In this document: piece after piece, positions 25,720 to 33,908 of the stretch
Numbering within the stretch: the first letter of the stretch is position 1
Layout: every line of letters starts with the position of its first letter
Source of the DNA: Cellulomonas sp. Leaf334
GTDB lineage: Bacteria > Actinomycetota > Actinomycetes > Actinomycetales > Cellulomonadaceae
Length of the DNA stretch: 64,000 nt
Direction: 5' to 3'
NCBI RefSeq assembly: GCF_001424195.1
Contig: NZ_LMOO01000001.1
Span: forward strand, 560,256 to 624,255
Program-made: the position numbers and the translations under genes
Notes under the pieces: model-generated
Seen by the model: only the letters and a program-made list of their open reading frames with translations
Told to the model about the DNA's origin: nothing
The model's database searches: none

Positions 25720-26979
25720 TCAGAACCCGGTCGAGGTGACCTCCGGGTAGTACCGGCGGAACTTGCGCACCTGGTTGACCAGGGCCATCCACACGTAGAG
25801 GCGACGTCGCGGTGACAGGTCGGTCCGGTAGGCCAACGGGCGTGCCACCGCGTTCGCCTTGATGAGCCGACGGACCCGCGCAGCGAGCTGCGGGTCGCGC
25901 ACGTAGCGCAGCAGCAGGCGGTTGGGCACCACCGAGTAGAGGATCTCCGTGTCGACGACGACCGGCGGGACCGACCGGCCCTCGACGGCGTCCTCGACCA
26001 CGAACCGCATCGGGTTGGCCCCCGCCGCGGTCACGTAGTAGTTGTTCCGGCCGATCCGCGGGTTGACCTCGAAGAACCGGAACGCACCCGTGCGCGGGTC
26101 GACCTTGACGTCGAAGTTGGCGAACCCGCGGTAGCCGGTCGACGCGAGGAACGTCTGCGCCTGCTCGAGCATCGGGTCGTCGCGGTACGTGATCATCGCC
26201 GCCGGGTTCCCGAGGCCGGACGGCGTGTGCTCCTCGAGCAGCACGTGCGCCGAGCAGAGCAGCGTGATCTCGCCGTGGGTGTCGACGTAGGCGGTGATGG
26301 ACCGCATCTGCGTGTCGTCGCCGGGTACGAGCTCCTGCACGACGAACCTGCCGCGGTACCCCGCCGTCCGCAACGCACCCCAGAGCCACGTGAGCTCCTC
26401 GGGCGTCGCGATCTCGAAGACCTTCTTCTTGCCCTCGAACTCGACGTCCTGGTAGTCGGCGCTGCTGGCGGCCTTCGCGATCAGCGGGTACTCCAGGTCG
26501 ACCGCCACGGCCTCCCAGGGCTCGGCGGCGCCGAACTCCTGCACGAGGGTGCGCGGCACGGAGATGCCGAGGTCGTCGCAGATCTGCGCGAACGTGGCCT
26601 TGTCCGAGATCTGGTCGAGCAGGTGCTCGGACAGGAACGGGACCACGTAGTACTGCTCCAGCAGCGCGCGGTGCTGCACGACGACCCGGACCAGCCAGTC
26701 CGAGTTGGCCATGAGCAGCAGCCGCCGGTCGGACATCGACTGTGCGACCGCCACGAGCCGGTCCACCAGCTGGCGGGGGTCGTGGCCGTCGTCGACGATC
26801 TCGTGCCGGACGATGCGCGAGTGGGCGACGGGCCCGAGGGCGGCACCGGCGACGACGACGGACGTGACGCCGTAGGCCTCGTGGAACGAGCGGGCCAGGG
26901 CGTACACGCCTATGTCGGCGCCCAGGATGACCGGCTGCAGCGGTCCGGAGGCCGCCGCAGCCGAGGACCCGTCGCTCAC
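25720..26979 (-). CDS. ATP-grasp carboxylate-amine ligase, D-aspartate-ligase-like
   Basis: 419 residues. It begins with ILGADIGVYALARSFHEAYG, closely like the start of Enterococcus D-aspartate ligase (Asl) as I remember it. ATP-grasp features follow: YPLIAKAASS for nucleotide binding, VVQELVPGDD, and the metal-binding FFEVNPRIGR. Asl-type enzymes add D-Asp to the peptide side chain of cell-wall precursors. Cellulomonas walls are of type A4 with D-Asp or D-Glu bridges, so this is a good candidate for the bridge ligase. The GTG start overlaps the gnd stop (GTGA), a link that is not explained. The substrate remains inference. Confidence 0.8.
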   Translation of the reverse strand: MSDGSSAAAASGPLQPVILGADIGVYALARSFHEAYGVTSVVVAGAALGPVAHSRIVRHEIVDDGHDPRQLVDRLVAVAQSMSDRRLLLMANSDWLVRVVVQHRALLEQYYVVPFLSEHLLDQISDKATFAQICDDLGISVPRTLVQEFGAAEPWEAVAVDLEYPLIAKAASSADYQDVEFEGKKKVFEIATPEELTWLWGALRTAGYRGRFVVQELVPGDDTQMRSITAYVDTHGEITLLCSAHVLLEEHTPSGLGNPAAMITYRDDPMLEQAQTFLASTGYRGFANFDVKVDPRTGAFRFFEVNPRIGRNNYYVTAAGANPMRFVVEDAVEGRSVPPVVVDTEILYSVVPNRLLLRYVRDPQLAARVRRLIKANAVARPLAYRTDLSPRRRLYVWMALVNQVRKFRRYYPEVTSTGF

Positions 26980-28430
26980 GCCGTCTGCTCGGAGCGGTCG
27001 CCCGACCAGGTGGTGTGGAACGTGCCGTCCTTGTCCGTGCGGCGGTACGTGTGCGCGCCGAAGAAGTCGCGCTGCGCCTGGATCAGGGCCGCGGGCAGCC
27101 GCTCGGCGCGGACACCGTCGTAGTAGGCGAGCGACGACGAGAACGCCGGGGTCGGGACGCCGTGCAGCGCCGCGCCCGCGACGATCCGGCGCCACGCCTC
27201 GACGCCGTTGCCGACCGCACCGGTGAAGTACTCGTCGGCGAGCAGCAGCGGCAGGTGCGCGTCGCGCTCGTACGCCTCGGTGATCCGGTTCAGGAAGCGC
27301 GCGCGGATGATGCAGCCGCCCCGCCAGATGCGGGCCATGGCGCCCCGGTCGATGTCCCAGCCGAACTCGGCGGACGCCGCGGCGATCTGGTCGAAGCCCT
27401 GCGAGTACGCGACGACCTTCGACGCGTACAGCGCGAGCCGCACGTCCTCGATGAACGCGTCGCGGTCGGTGACGTCCCACGCGGTGGTGTGCGCCTGCAG
27501 GACACCGGCGGCGGCCGAGCGCTGCGGCACCGAGCCGGACAGCGCGCGGGCGAACGTGGCCTCCGCGATGCCGGTGATCGGGACGCCGAGGTCGAGACCG
27601 TTCTGCACGGTCCAGCGCCCGGTGCCCTTCTGCTCCGCCTGGTCGAGCACGACGTCGACGAACGCCGACCCGGTCTCGGCGTCGACGTGCTGCAGGACGT
27701 CGGCGGTGATCTCGATGAGGAACGACTCGAGGTCGCCGGTGTTCCAGTCGGCGAAGATCTGCCCGATCTCCGCGGCCGAGGCACCCAGCCCCTGGCGCAG
27801 CAGGTCGTACGCCTCCGCGATGAGCTGCATGTCGGCGTACTCGATGCCGTTGTGGACCATCTTCACGAAGTGACCGGCACCGTCCGGGCCGACGTAGGTG
27901 CAGCACGGCACGCCGTCGACCTTGGCCGAGATCTTCTCGAGGATCGGGCCGAGCGACTCGTACGACTCCTTGGTGCCGCCGGGCATGATCGAGGGGCCGA
28001 GCAGCGCACCCTCCTCACCGCCGGAGACCCCCGAGCCGACGAAGTGCAGGCCCTTCTCGCGCAGCGCCGCCTCACGTCGGATCGTGTCCGGGAAGTGCGC
28101 GTTGCCGGCGTCGACGACGATGTCGCCCTCCTCCAGGAAGGGCACCAGCTCGTCGATGACCGCGTCCGTGGGGCCGCCGGCCTTCACCATGACGACGACC
28201 TTGCGGGGGCGGGCCAGCGACGCGACGAAGTCCTCGACCGACTCGGACGGGACGAACACACCCTCGTCGCCGTGGTCCGCCACGAGCGACTCGGTCTTGG
28301 CGTAGGAGCGGTTGTGGATCGCCACCGTGAAGCCGTTGCGGGCAAAGTTCCGGGCGAGGTTGCGGCCCATCACCGCCAGCCCGGTGACACCGATCTGCGC
28401 GGTTCCGGTGGCGGTTCCTGAGGCGACCAT
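26976..28430 (-). CDS. gnd: 6-phosphogluconate dehydrogenase, decarboxylating
   Basis: 484 residues, the long homodimeric form. The NADP-binding motif is GLAVMGRNLARN, followed by HNRS. The substrate-binding segment SGGEEGALLGPSIMPGG and the catalytic KMVHNGIEY are complete. It oxidises 6-phosphogluconate to ribulose 5-phosphate and gives NADPH. The ATG at 28430 has AAGGAG 9 nt upstream. The stop overlaps the start of the ATP-grasp ligase, so the ligase is expressed with this pentose-phosphate enzyme. Confidence 0.97.
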   Translation of the reverse strand: MVASGTATGTAQIGVTGLAVMGRNLARNFARNGFTVAIHNRSYAKTESLVADHGDEGVFVPSESVEDFVASLARPRKVVVMVKAGGPTDAVIDELVPFLEEGDIVVDAGNAHFPDTIRREAALREKGLHFVGSGVSGGEEGALLGPSIMPGGTKESYESLGPILEKISAKVDGVPCCTYVGPDGAGHFVKMVHNGIEYADMQLIAEAYDLLRQGLGASAAEIGQIFADWNTGDLESFLIEITADVLQHVDAETGSAFVDVVLDQAEQKGTGRWTVQNGLDLGVPITGIAEATFARALSGSVPQRSAAAGVLQAHTTAWDVTDRDAFIEDVRLALYASKVVAYSQGFDQIAAASAEFGWDIDRGAMARIWRGGCIIRARFLNRITEAYERDAHLPLLLADEYFTGAVGNGVEAWRRIVAGAALHGVPTPAFSSSLAYYDGVRAERLPAALIQAQRDFFGAHTYRRTDKDGTFHTTWSGDRSEQTA

Positions 28431-28553
28431 GCGGGAGAGCTCCTTCGATCGACGGCCCGGCTCGTGCGCGTCCGCGACGGCGCACGGCACGTGGGGGGCA
28501 CGTGCGGGCGCAGGTCGGGCAGGGCGACGTCCGGGGGTTCTGGGTGCGCGATC

Positions 28554-28559
28554 AGCCTA
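28554..28559 (-). promoter_or_regulatory. Possible -10 box TAGGCT of gnd
   Basis: TAGGCT on the minus strand fits TANNNT and lies 123 nt before the gnd ATG, giving a leader of about 115 nt. No other good box was seen in this spacer on that strand. Confidence 0.35.
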
Positions 28560-28610
28560 GTCCGGCGAGCACGGGGACGGGCAGGCGCCCGGACGGCGAG
28601 ACGGGTGCGG

Positions 28611-28638
28611 TTGCGCAGCCGCTCCCCCCGCGTAGCGT
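28611..28638 (+). promoter_or_regulatory. Promoter of cstA (TTGCGC, 16 nt, TAGCGT)
   Basis: A -35-like TTGCGC (28611-28616) and a -10 TAGCGT (28633-28638) are 16 nt apart. A start near 28645 would give a 30-nt leader containing AAGGGGA before the cstA ATG. Confidence 0.5.
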
Positions 28639-28674
28639 CGGTGCTGCTCGACGACGCCGTCGAAGGGGACAGCC

Positions 28675-30927
28675 ATGGATGCGCGCACGCAGACCGAGCA
28701 GATCCGGACCGACCCGGACCTGCCTCCGGTCGCCGTCCTCGAACGGGGGCCGATGCCCGCGTCGCGTCGCGTCCTGTTCACCGTCGTCGCCGTGGTCGGC
28801 GCGGTCGCGTGGTCGGTGGTCGCCCTGGTGCGCGGCGAGGAGGTCAACGCGGTCTGGTTCGTGTTCGCCGCCGTGTGCACCTACGTCATCGCGTACCGGT
28901 TCTACTCGCGGCTCGTCGAGGCGAAGCTCGTGCGGCCGCGCAACGACCGGGCGACCCCGGCCGAGCTGCACGACAACGCCAAGGACTTCATGCCGACGGA
29001 CCGGCGCGTCCTGTTCGGGCACCACTTCGCCGCGATCGCCGGTGCGGGCCCGCTCGTCGGGCCGGTGCTGGCGGCGCAGATGGGCTACCTGCCGGGCACG
29101 GTCTGGATCATCGTCGGCTGCGTCCTGGGCGGCGCCGTCCAGGACTACCTGGTCCTGTCGATCTCGACCCGGCGTCGTGGGCGCAGCCTGGGTCAGATGG
29201 CGCGCGACGAGCTGGGCCGGTTCGGTGGCGTCGCGGCGCTGATCGCCGTGTTCGTCATCATGATCATCATCATCGCCGTCCTGGCGCTCGTCGTGGTCAA
29301 CGCTCTGGCCGAGAGCCCGTGGGGTGTGTTCTCGATCGCGATGACGATCCCGATCGCGCTGTTCATGGGCGTCTACCTGCGGTTCCTGCGCCCCGGCAAG
29401 GTCTCGGAGGTCACCGTCATCGGGGTGGCCCTGCTGCTGCTCGCGATCGTCTCCGGCGGCTGGGTGGCCGAGACGCAGTGGGGGCAGGACTGGTTCACGC
29501 TGAGCCCGGTGGCGCTCGCGTGGTGGCTGGCCGCGTACGGCTTCGCGGCCTCGGTGCTGCCGGTGTGGCTGCTGCTCGCACCGCGAGACTACCTGTCGAC
29601 CTTCATGAAGGTCGGGGTGATCGTGCTGCTCGCGGTCGGCATCCTGATCGCGCGGCCGGAGGTGCAGGCGCCGGCCGTGTCGACGTTCGCGAGCAGCGGC
29701 GACGGCCCGGTGTTCGCCGGCGCCCTGTTCCCGTTCCTGTTCATCACGATCGCGTGCGGTGCGTTGTCCGGGTTCCACTCGCTCATCGCCTCGGGGACCA
29801 CCCCGAAGCTGCTGGAGAAGGAGAGCCAGGCACGGCCCATCGGGTACGGCGCGATGCTCACCGAGTCGTTCGTCGCCGTGATGGCTCTCATCACCGCCGT
29901 GATCATCGACCAGCACCTCTACTTCGCGATGAACGCGCCGGCGGGGGTGACGGGCGGTACGCCCGAGACGGCCGCCGAGTACGTCAACGGTCTCGGCCTG
30001 AGCGGACCACCCATCACGCCCGGGGAGATCGAGCGTGCAGCCGAGTCCGTCGGCGAGGAGTCCATCGTGTCCCGCACCGGCGGCGCCCCCACGCTCGCGT
30101 TCGGCATGTCCCAGGTGCTCAGCTCGGTCTTCGGCGGCAGCGGGCTCGCCGCGTTCTGGTACCACTTCGCGATCATGTTCGAGGCGCTGTTCATCCTCAC
30201 GACCGTCGACGCGGGAACCCGCGTCGCGCGGTTCATGCTCTCCGACAGCCTCGGCAACATCGGCGGACCCCTGCGCAAGTTCCGCGACCCGTCGTGGCGT
30301 GTCGGCGCCTGGATCTGCTCGGTCGTCGTCGTGGTGCTGTGGGGGGCGATCCTCCTCATGGGCGTCACCGACCCGCTCGGGGGCATCAACACGCTCTTCC
30401 CGCTCTTCGGGATCGCCAACCAGCTGCTCGCCGCGATCGCGCTGACCGTCGTGACGGTGGTCGTCGTCAAGAAGCAGCTCTACCGCTGGGTGTGGATCCC
30501 CGCCGTCCCCCTGGTGTGGGACCTGATCGTCACGATGACCGCGTCGTACCAGAAGATCTTCTCCTCCGAGCCGCGCATCGGGTACTGGGCGCAGCACCGC
30601 GCGTTCCAGGACGCGAAGGCGGCCGGCGAGGAGACCTTCGGCGTCGCGACGAGCCCCGAGGCGATGGACGCGGTCATCCGCAACACAGCCATCCAGGGCA
30701 CGCTGTCGATCATCTTCGCGGTCCTGGTGGTGGTCGTCGTGGCGGTCGCGGCCGTCGTGATCGTGCGGTCCGTGCGCGCCGGTGGTCTGCCGACCACCGA
30801 GGAGCCGGACGAGCCGTCCCGCATCTTCGCGCCGCGCGGGATGATCCCGACGGCGGCCGAGCGCGAGGTCCAGGCCCTGTGGGACGCCCGGGAGCGGGAA
30901 CGCGCCACGACCGGAGCGGGATCGTGA
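28675..30927 (+). CDS. cstA: Carbon starvation protein A, peptide/pyruvate transporter
   Basis: 750 residues with about 16 hydrophobic segments. The family signature is intact: FYSRLVEAKL, DRRVLFGHHFAAIAGAGPLVGPVLAAQ, QDYLVLSISTRRRGRSLG and FHSLIASGTTPK. CstA/BtsT proteins take up peptides or pyruvate when carbon is short. The ATG has AAGGGGA 6 nt upstream. The stop overlaps a small YbdD gene by GTGA, the usual pairing for this family. The cytoplasmic C-terminal tail of about 55 residues is charged. Confidence 0.96.
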   Translation: MDARTQTEQIRTDPDLPPVAVLERGPMPASRRVLFTVVAVVGAVAWSVVALVRGEEVNAVWFVFAAVCTYVIAYRFYSRLVEAKLVRPRNDRATPAELHDNAKDFMPTDRRVLFGHHFAAIAGAGPLVGPVLAAQMGYLPGTVWIIVGCVLGGAVQDYLVLSISTRRRGRSLGQMARDELGRFGGVAALIAVFVIMIIIIAVLALVVVNALAESPWGVFSIAMTIPIALFMGVYLRFLRPGKVSEVTVIGVALLLLAIVSGGWVAETQWGQDWFTLSPVALAWWLAAYGFAASVLPVWLLLAPRDYLSTFMKVGVIVLLAVGILIARPEVQAPAVSTFASSGDGPVFAGALFPFLFITIACGALSGFHSLIASGTTPKLLEKESQARPIGYGAMLTESFVAVMALITAVIIDQHLYFAMNAPAGVTGGTPETAAEYVNGLGLSGPPITPGEIERAAESVGEESIVSRTGGAPTLAFGMSQVLSSVFGGSGLAAFWYHFAIMFEALFILTTVDAGTRVARFMLSDSLGNIGGPLRKFRDPSWRVGAWICSVVVVVLWGAILLMGVTDPLGGINTLFPLFGIANQLLAAIALTVVTVVVVKKQLYRWVWIPAVPLVWDLIVTMTASYQKIFSSEPRIGYWAQHRAFQDAKAAGEETFGVATSPEAMDAVIRNTAIQGTLSIIFAVLVVVVVAVAAVVIVRSVRAGGLPTTEEPDEPSRIFAPRGMIPTAAEREVQALWDARERERATTGAGS

Positions 30928-31133
30928 GCGTGCGTCGCGCCCTGGCGGCGCTCGTCCGGGCGGGCCGCGCCGTGCACTGGTACACGACGACGCTGCTGGG
31001 CGACCACGACTACGCCCGCTACGTCGCGCACGTCGCACGGGTGCACCCCGGCACCGACCCTGGCTCGGAGGCGGCGTACTGGCGCGCACGTCACGCGGAG
31101 CAGGACGCACACCCGGGGGCACGGTGCTGCTGA
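30924..31133 (+). CDS. YbdD/YjiX small protein, partner of CstA
   Basis: 69 residues. The family pattern is present: a Leu/Arg-rich start, then WYTTTLLGDHDYARYVAHV, HPG and EAAYWRARH. YbdD/YjiX proteins are encoded next to CstA/BtsT transporters and are needed for pyruvate uptake by them in E. coli, acting at the membrane. The GTG overlaps the cstA stop (GTGA). The C-terminal end, with two Cys, is unusual but short. Confidence 0.9.
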   Translation: MSVRRALAALVRAGRAVHWYTTTLLGDHDYARYVAHVARVHPGTDPGSEAAYWRARHAEQDAHPGARCC

Positions 31134-31218
31134 GCGCGCGGCGACCGGCAGCGCGGACACCCGCGGGATCGCGCGGCGCGGGCGGCGTGCCGGACACGCG
31201 TACAGAGTCGCTCAGCCG

Positions 31219-31224
31219 TACGCT
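31219..31224 (+). promoter_or_regulatory. -10 box TACGCT of a leaderless transcript
   Basis: TACGCT ends 7 nt before the GTG at 31232 and there is no Shine-Dalgarno sequence in between. It supports that start codon over longer forms. Confidence 0.55.
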
Positions 31225-31231
31225 CCACAGC

Positions 31232-31816
31232 GTGACACCCGCTGGTCCGGAGGACGTCCCCGTCGAGTTCGTCAATGCGCTGCGCTCGCTGCGCCGGGTG
31301 ACCGTCCGCCCCGAGGTGGTCCTCGACGAGGTCCCGGGCCCGTCCCGCATCGCCCCCTTCTCCGCTGCGCTCACCGCCGAGGTCCGTACGGCGCGGCGGT
31401 CGGTCGCCGCGGCCGAGCTCGCGTCCGGGCGGTTCGTCGTCCTGTACGACCCCGCGGGCCAGGAGGCCTGGGAGGGTCGGTTCCGGCTGGTCACCCTCGT
31501 GCGGGCGACGCTCGAGGCCGAGGTCGGCGCAGATCCTCTGCTCGCGGAGGTCGCGTGGACGTGGTTCACCGACGCGCTCGAGGAGTCGGGCCTCGACACG
31601 CACGCCGCCGGGGGGACCGTCACCCGGGTGCTGTCGCAGAGCTTCGGCGCCCTGGAGCGCCGTTCCGAGCAGACCGAGCTGGAGATCCGCGCCTCGTGGA
31701 CCGCCTCCGACGAGGATCTGGGTCGTCACCTCCAAGCCTGGGGCACCCTGTTGTGCACCGCCGCAGGCCTCGAACCACTGCCCGACGGCGTCATCGCCTT
31801 CGGGCCAAGGCGCTGA
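31232..31816 (+). CDS. DUF3000 family protein
   Basis: 194 residues, with no signal or membrane segment. The family segments VEFVNALRSLRRVTVRPEV, EIPAPSRIAP-like (here VPGPSRIAPFSAAL) and GRFVVLYDPAGQEAWEG are clear, as is AWTWFTDAL. The family is conserved in actinobacteria beside RNase D, as here and, from memory, at Rv2680-Rv2681 of M. tuberculosis. Its function is unknown; the constant pairing with RNase D points to RNA metabolism. The GTG at 31232 is chosen from the -10 box 7 nt upstream. Confidence 0.9.
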   Translation: MTPAGPEDVPVEFVNALRSLRRVTVRPEVVLDEVPGPSRIAPFSAALTAEVRTARRSVAAAELASGRFVVLYDPAGQEAWEGRFRLVTLVRATLEAEVGADPLLAEVAWTWFTDALEESGLDTHAAGGTVTRVLSQSFGALERRSEQTELEIRASWTASDEDLGRHLQAWGTLLCTAAGLEPLPDGVIAFGPRR

Positions 31817-31887
31817 TCACAGGCTCGGGGGGGCCCACTCACAAGATCTGGCTCAAGTCAACGGGTCACGATGCCGATGACTGGCAC

Positions 31888-32403
31888 GTGACCATCGAGC
31901 CTCTGCGACGCGACCTGGCCCCGGCCCGACGGCCCGAGCTCAGGCCCGCCATGCCTGGCTCGCGCACGCCACCGCCGTCCGCACAGCAGATGTGCGTCGT
32001 CGTGACCGAGGTCGCCGACGGTGACGGCGCTCCCCTGGTGCGCAACCTGCGCCGCCGCGGCGCCCCGCGCGTCGTGGTGCTCACCCGCCGCGCCAGCCGC
32101 CCAGAGCTCGGCATCCTGCTGCAGGGCGGGCTGCGCGGCGTCGTCGCCGGCTCGACCGCGCCGAGCCTGCAGCGCGCCGCCGTCGCTGCTGCTCCCCCGC
32201 CGCCGCTGCCGGACCTGACCGCACGGGAGATCAGCGTCCTGAAGCTCGTCGCCGACGGGCGGACCAACCGCCTCATCGGCGAGGACCTGGGCCTGTCCGC
32301 CCTCACGGTGAAGAGCCACCTCGCCCGGATCTCCCGCAAGCTCGGCACGGGTGACCGCGCGGAGCTCGTCGCCATCTCCATCCGCGGCGGCGTGCTCGCC
32401 TGA
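31888..32403 (+). CDS. LuxR-type HTH regulator with degenerate receiver-like domain
   Basis: 171 residues. The C-terminal 65 residues are a GerE/LuxR helix-turn-helix: LTAREISVLKLVADGRTNRLIGEDLGLS followed by VKSHLARISRKL. The N-terminal part (MCVVVTEVADGD, RVVVLTRRA, LQGGLRGVV) has the strand pattern of a receiver domain but lacks a phospho-acceptor Asp at the expected strand end. It therefore probably does not accept phosphate. It sits between the DUF3000 gene and RNase D. The GTG at 31888 has no strong ribosome binding site, so the start is uncertain. Confidence 0.82.
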   Translation: MTIEPLRRDLAPARRPELRPAMPGSRTPPPSAQQMCVVVTEVADGDGAPLVRNLRRRGAPRVVVLTRRASRPELGILLQGGLRGVVAGSTAPSLQRAAVAAAPPPPLPDLTAREISVLKLVADGRTNRLIGEDLGLSALTVKSHLARISRKLGTGDRAELVAISIRGGVLA

Positions 32404-32481
32404 CCTGCGTGTACAGGCGCCGTCGGGGTGGAAGTACCTCGCCGACAGCGCGGCCTGCACGGAAGCGTCCGCGTCGTCGCT

Positions 32482-32487
32482 TACCGT
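32482..32487 (+). promoter_or_regulatory. -10 box TACCGT of leaderless RNase D transcript
   Basis: TACCGT ends 7 nt before the ATG at 32495, with no Shine-Dalgarno sequence between, so transcription likely starts at or near the A of the ATG. Confidence 0.55.
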
Positions 32488-32494
32488 GGTGCTC

Positions 32495-33787
32495 ATGCGA
32501 CCCGAGGTGACCACCGGCGCCCCTGCCGAGGGGCCCGTGCCGCCTCCGACCCCGGATCCCGAGGCCGAGGTCGACCTCCCCCAGATCACCATGCTCACCG
32601 AGCCTGCCGACGGCATCCCCCCGGTCGTGGAGACGCCCGAGGCCCTCGCCGCGGTCGTCGCCGCGTTCGGCGCAGGCACCGGGCCGGTCGCCGTCGACGC
32701 CGAACGCGCCTCGGGATATCGCTACGGCCAGCGGACCTATCTGGTGCAGCTGCGGCGCGAGGGCGCCGGGACCGCCCTCATCGACCCCATCGCGGTGCCC
32801 GACCTCTCGGCGCTGTCCGAGGCGCTGGTCGGTGTCGAGTGGGTGCTGCACGCCGCCTCGCAGGACCTGCCCGGGCTCGCCGAGCAGGGGCTGCGGCCCA
32901 GCCGGGTGTTCGACACGGAGCTCGGCGCGCGGTTGCTGGGCCTCGACCGCGTGGGGCTCGCCGCGGTCGTGGCCGACGCGCTCGGGCTGGGCCTGGCGAA
33001 GGAGCACTCGGCGGTCGACTGGTCCACCCGCCCGCTGCCGTCGGAGTGGCTGCGGTACGCGGCGCTCGACGTCGAGGTGCTGGTCGAGCTCCGTGAGGTG
33101 CTGGCCGAGCGCCTGGCCGTCGCGGGCAAGGCCGAGTGGGCCGCGCAGGAGTTCGAGGCCGTCCGCACCGCACCGCTGCCGCCCCCGCGGGTCGAGCCGT
33201 GGCGGCGGGTCTCCGGCCTGCACGCCATCCGCGACGCGCGTCGCCTGGCCGTCGTCCGCGAGCTGTGGCTCACGCGCGACCAGAACGCTCGCACCCGCGA
33301 CATCTCCCCCGGCCGCGTCCTGCCCGACCACGCGATCGTCGCCGCGGCGCAGGCCCTCCCGCGCTCGGTCCCGGAGCTGACGGCGCTCCCGGCGTTCGCC
33401 GGCAAGGGCACCCGACGCCGGGCGGCCCTGTGGCAGGCGGCTGTCGATCGTGGTCTGGCGACGCCCGACGCCGACCTGCCGTCGGTGCGCGGCCCCAAGA
33501 GCGACGCACCGCCGCCGCCCCGGGCGTGGGCGGAGAAGGACCCTGCTGCCGCTGCTCGCCTCGTCGCGGCGCGCGAGGTGGTCGTCGCCCTGTCCACCAC
33601 CCACGAGGTCCCTGCGGAGAACCTGCTGCAGCCCGACCTGCTGCGCCGGCTGTGCTGGACGCCGCCCGCCGTCCTGGACGTCGAGGGCATCTCGGGGTTC
33701 CTGCGGGCCGGCGGCGCCCGGCCCTGGCAGATCGGGCTCGTCGCGCAGCCACTCGCGGACGCGTTCGAGGCCCTCCCGCACGACTGA
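32495..33787 (+). CDS. rnd: Ribonuclease D with HRDC domains
   Basis: 430 residues. After an acidic N-terminal tail the DEDDy exonuclease domain shows VAVDAERASGYRYGQ (Exo I), LHAASQDLPGL (Exo II) and YAALDVEVLVEL (Exo III). An HRDC domain follows at about 240-320 and a second helical HRDC-like region closes the protein. RNase D trims 3' ends of tRNA and other small RNAs. The order DUF3000-RNase D-dxs, seen here with insertions, is conserved in actinobacteria. The ATG is supported by a leaderless -10 box. Confidence 0.94.
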   Translation: MRPEVTTGAPAEGPVPPPTPDPEAEVDLPQITMLTEPADGIPPVVETPEALAAVVAAFGAGTGPVAVDAERASGYRYGQRTYLVQLRREGAGTALIDPIAVPDLSALSEALVGVEWVLHAASQDLPGLAEQGLRPSRVFDTELGARLLGLDRVGLAAVVADALGLGLAKEHSAVDWSTRPLPSEWLRYAALDVEVLVELREVLAERLAVAGKAEWAAQEFEAVRTAPLPPPRVEPWRRVSGLHAIRDARRLAVVRELWLTRDQNARTRDISPGRVLPDHAIVAAAQALPRSVPELTALPAFAGKGTRRRAALWQAAVDRGLATPDADLPSVRGPKSDAPPPPRAWAEKDPAAAARLVAAREVVVALSTTHEVPAENLLQPDLLRRLCWTPPAVLDVEGISGFLRAGGARPWQIGLVAQPLADAFEALPHD

Positions 33788-33794
33788 CGCCGGT

Positions 33795-33810
33795 GTTACT
33801 CTGGAGTAAC
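33795..33810. promoter_or_regulatory. Palindromic operator candidate upstream of fadA-fadB
   Basis: GTTACTC and GAGTAAC are perfect inverted 7-bp arms with a 2-bp centre. The site lies 31 bp before a TAGCGT -10 box and about 100 bp before the fadA ATG. It looks like a TetR-family operator for fatty-acid degradation genes; the regulator is not in the window. Confidence 0.55.
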
Positions 33811-33840
33811 TTACGGCTGGCCACGCCCGGGAGACCCGGG

Positions 33841-33846
33841 TAGCGT
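33841..33846 (+). promoter_or_regulatory. -10 box TAGCGT of fadA-fadB
   Basis: TAGCGT matches TANNNT and lies 62 nt before the fadA ATG. The -35 region is not clear. Confidence 0.4.
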
Positions 33847-33908
33847 CGGCCGTCGCGGGCCCGCTCTCGCGTGCTCGTCGGACACCGCCGTCCCGCCCTG
33901 GAGGCTCG

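Noticed and set aside
33795..33810. Reading the GTTACTC palindrome as a transcription terminator of RNase D
   Set aside because: The centre is only 2 bp, too small for a hairpin loop, and its GC content is low; an operator is more likely.
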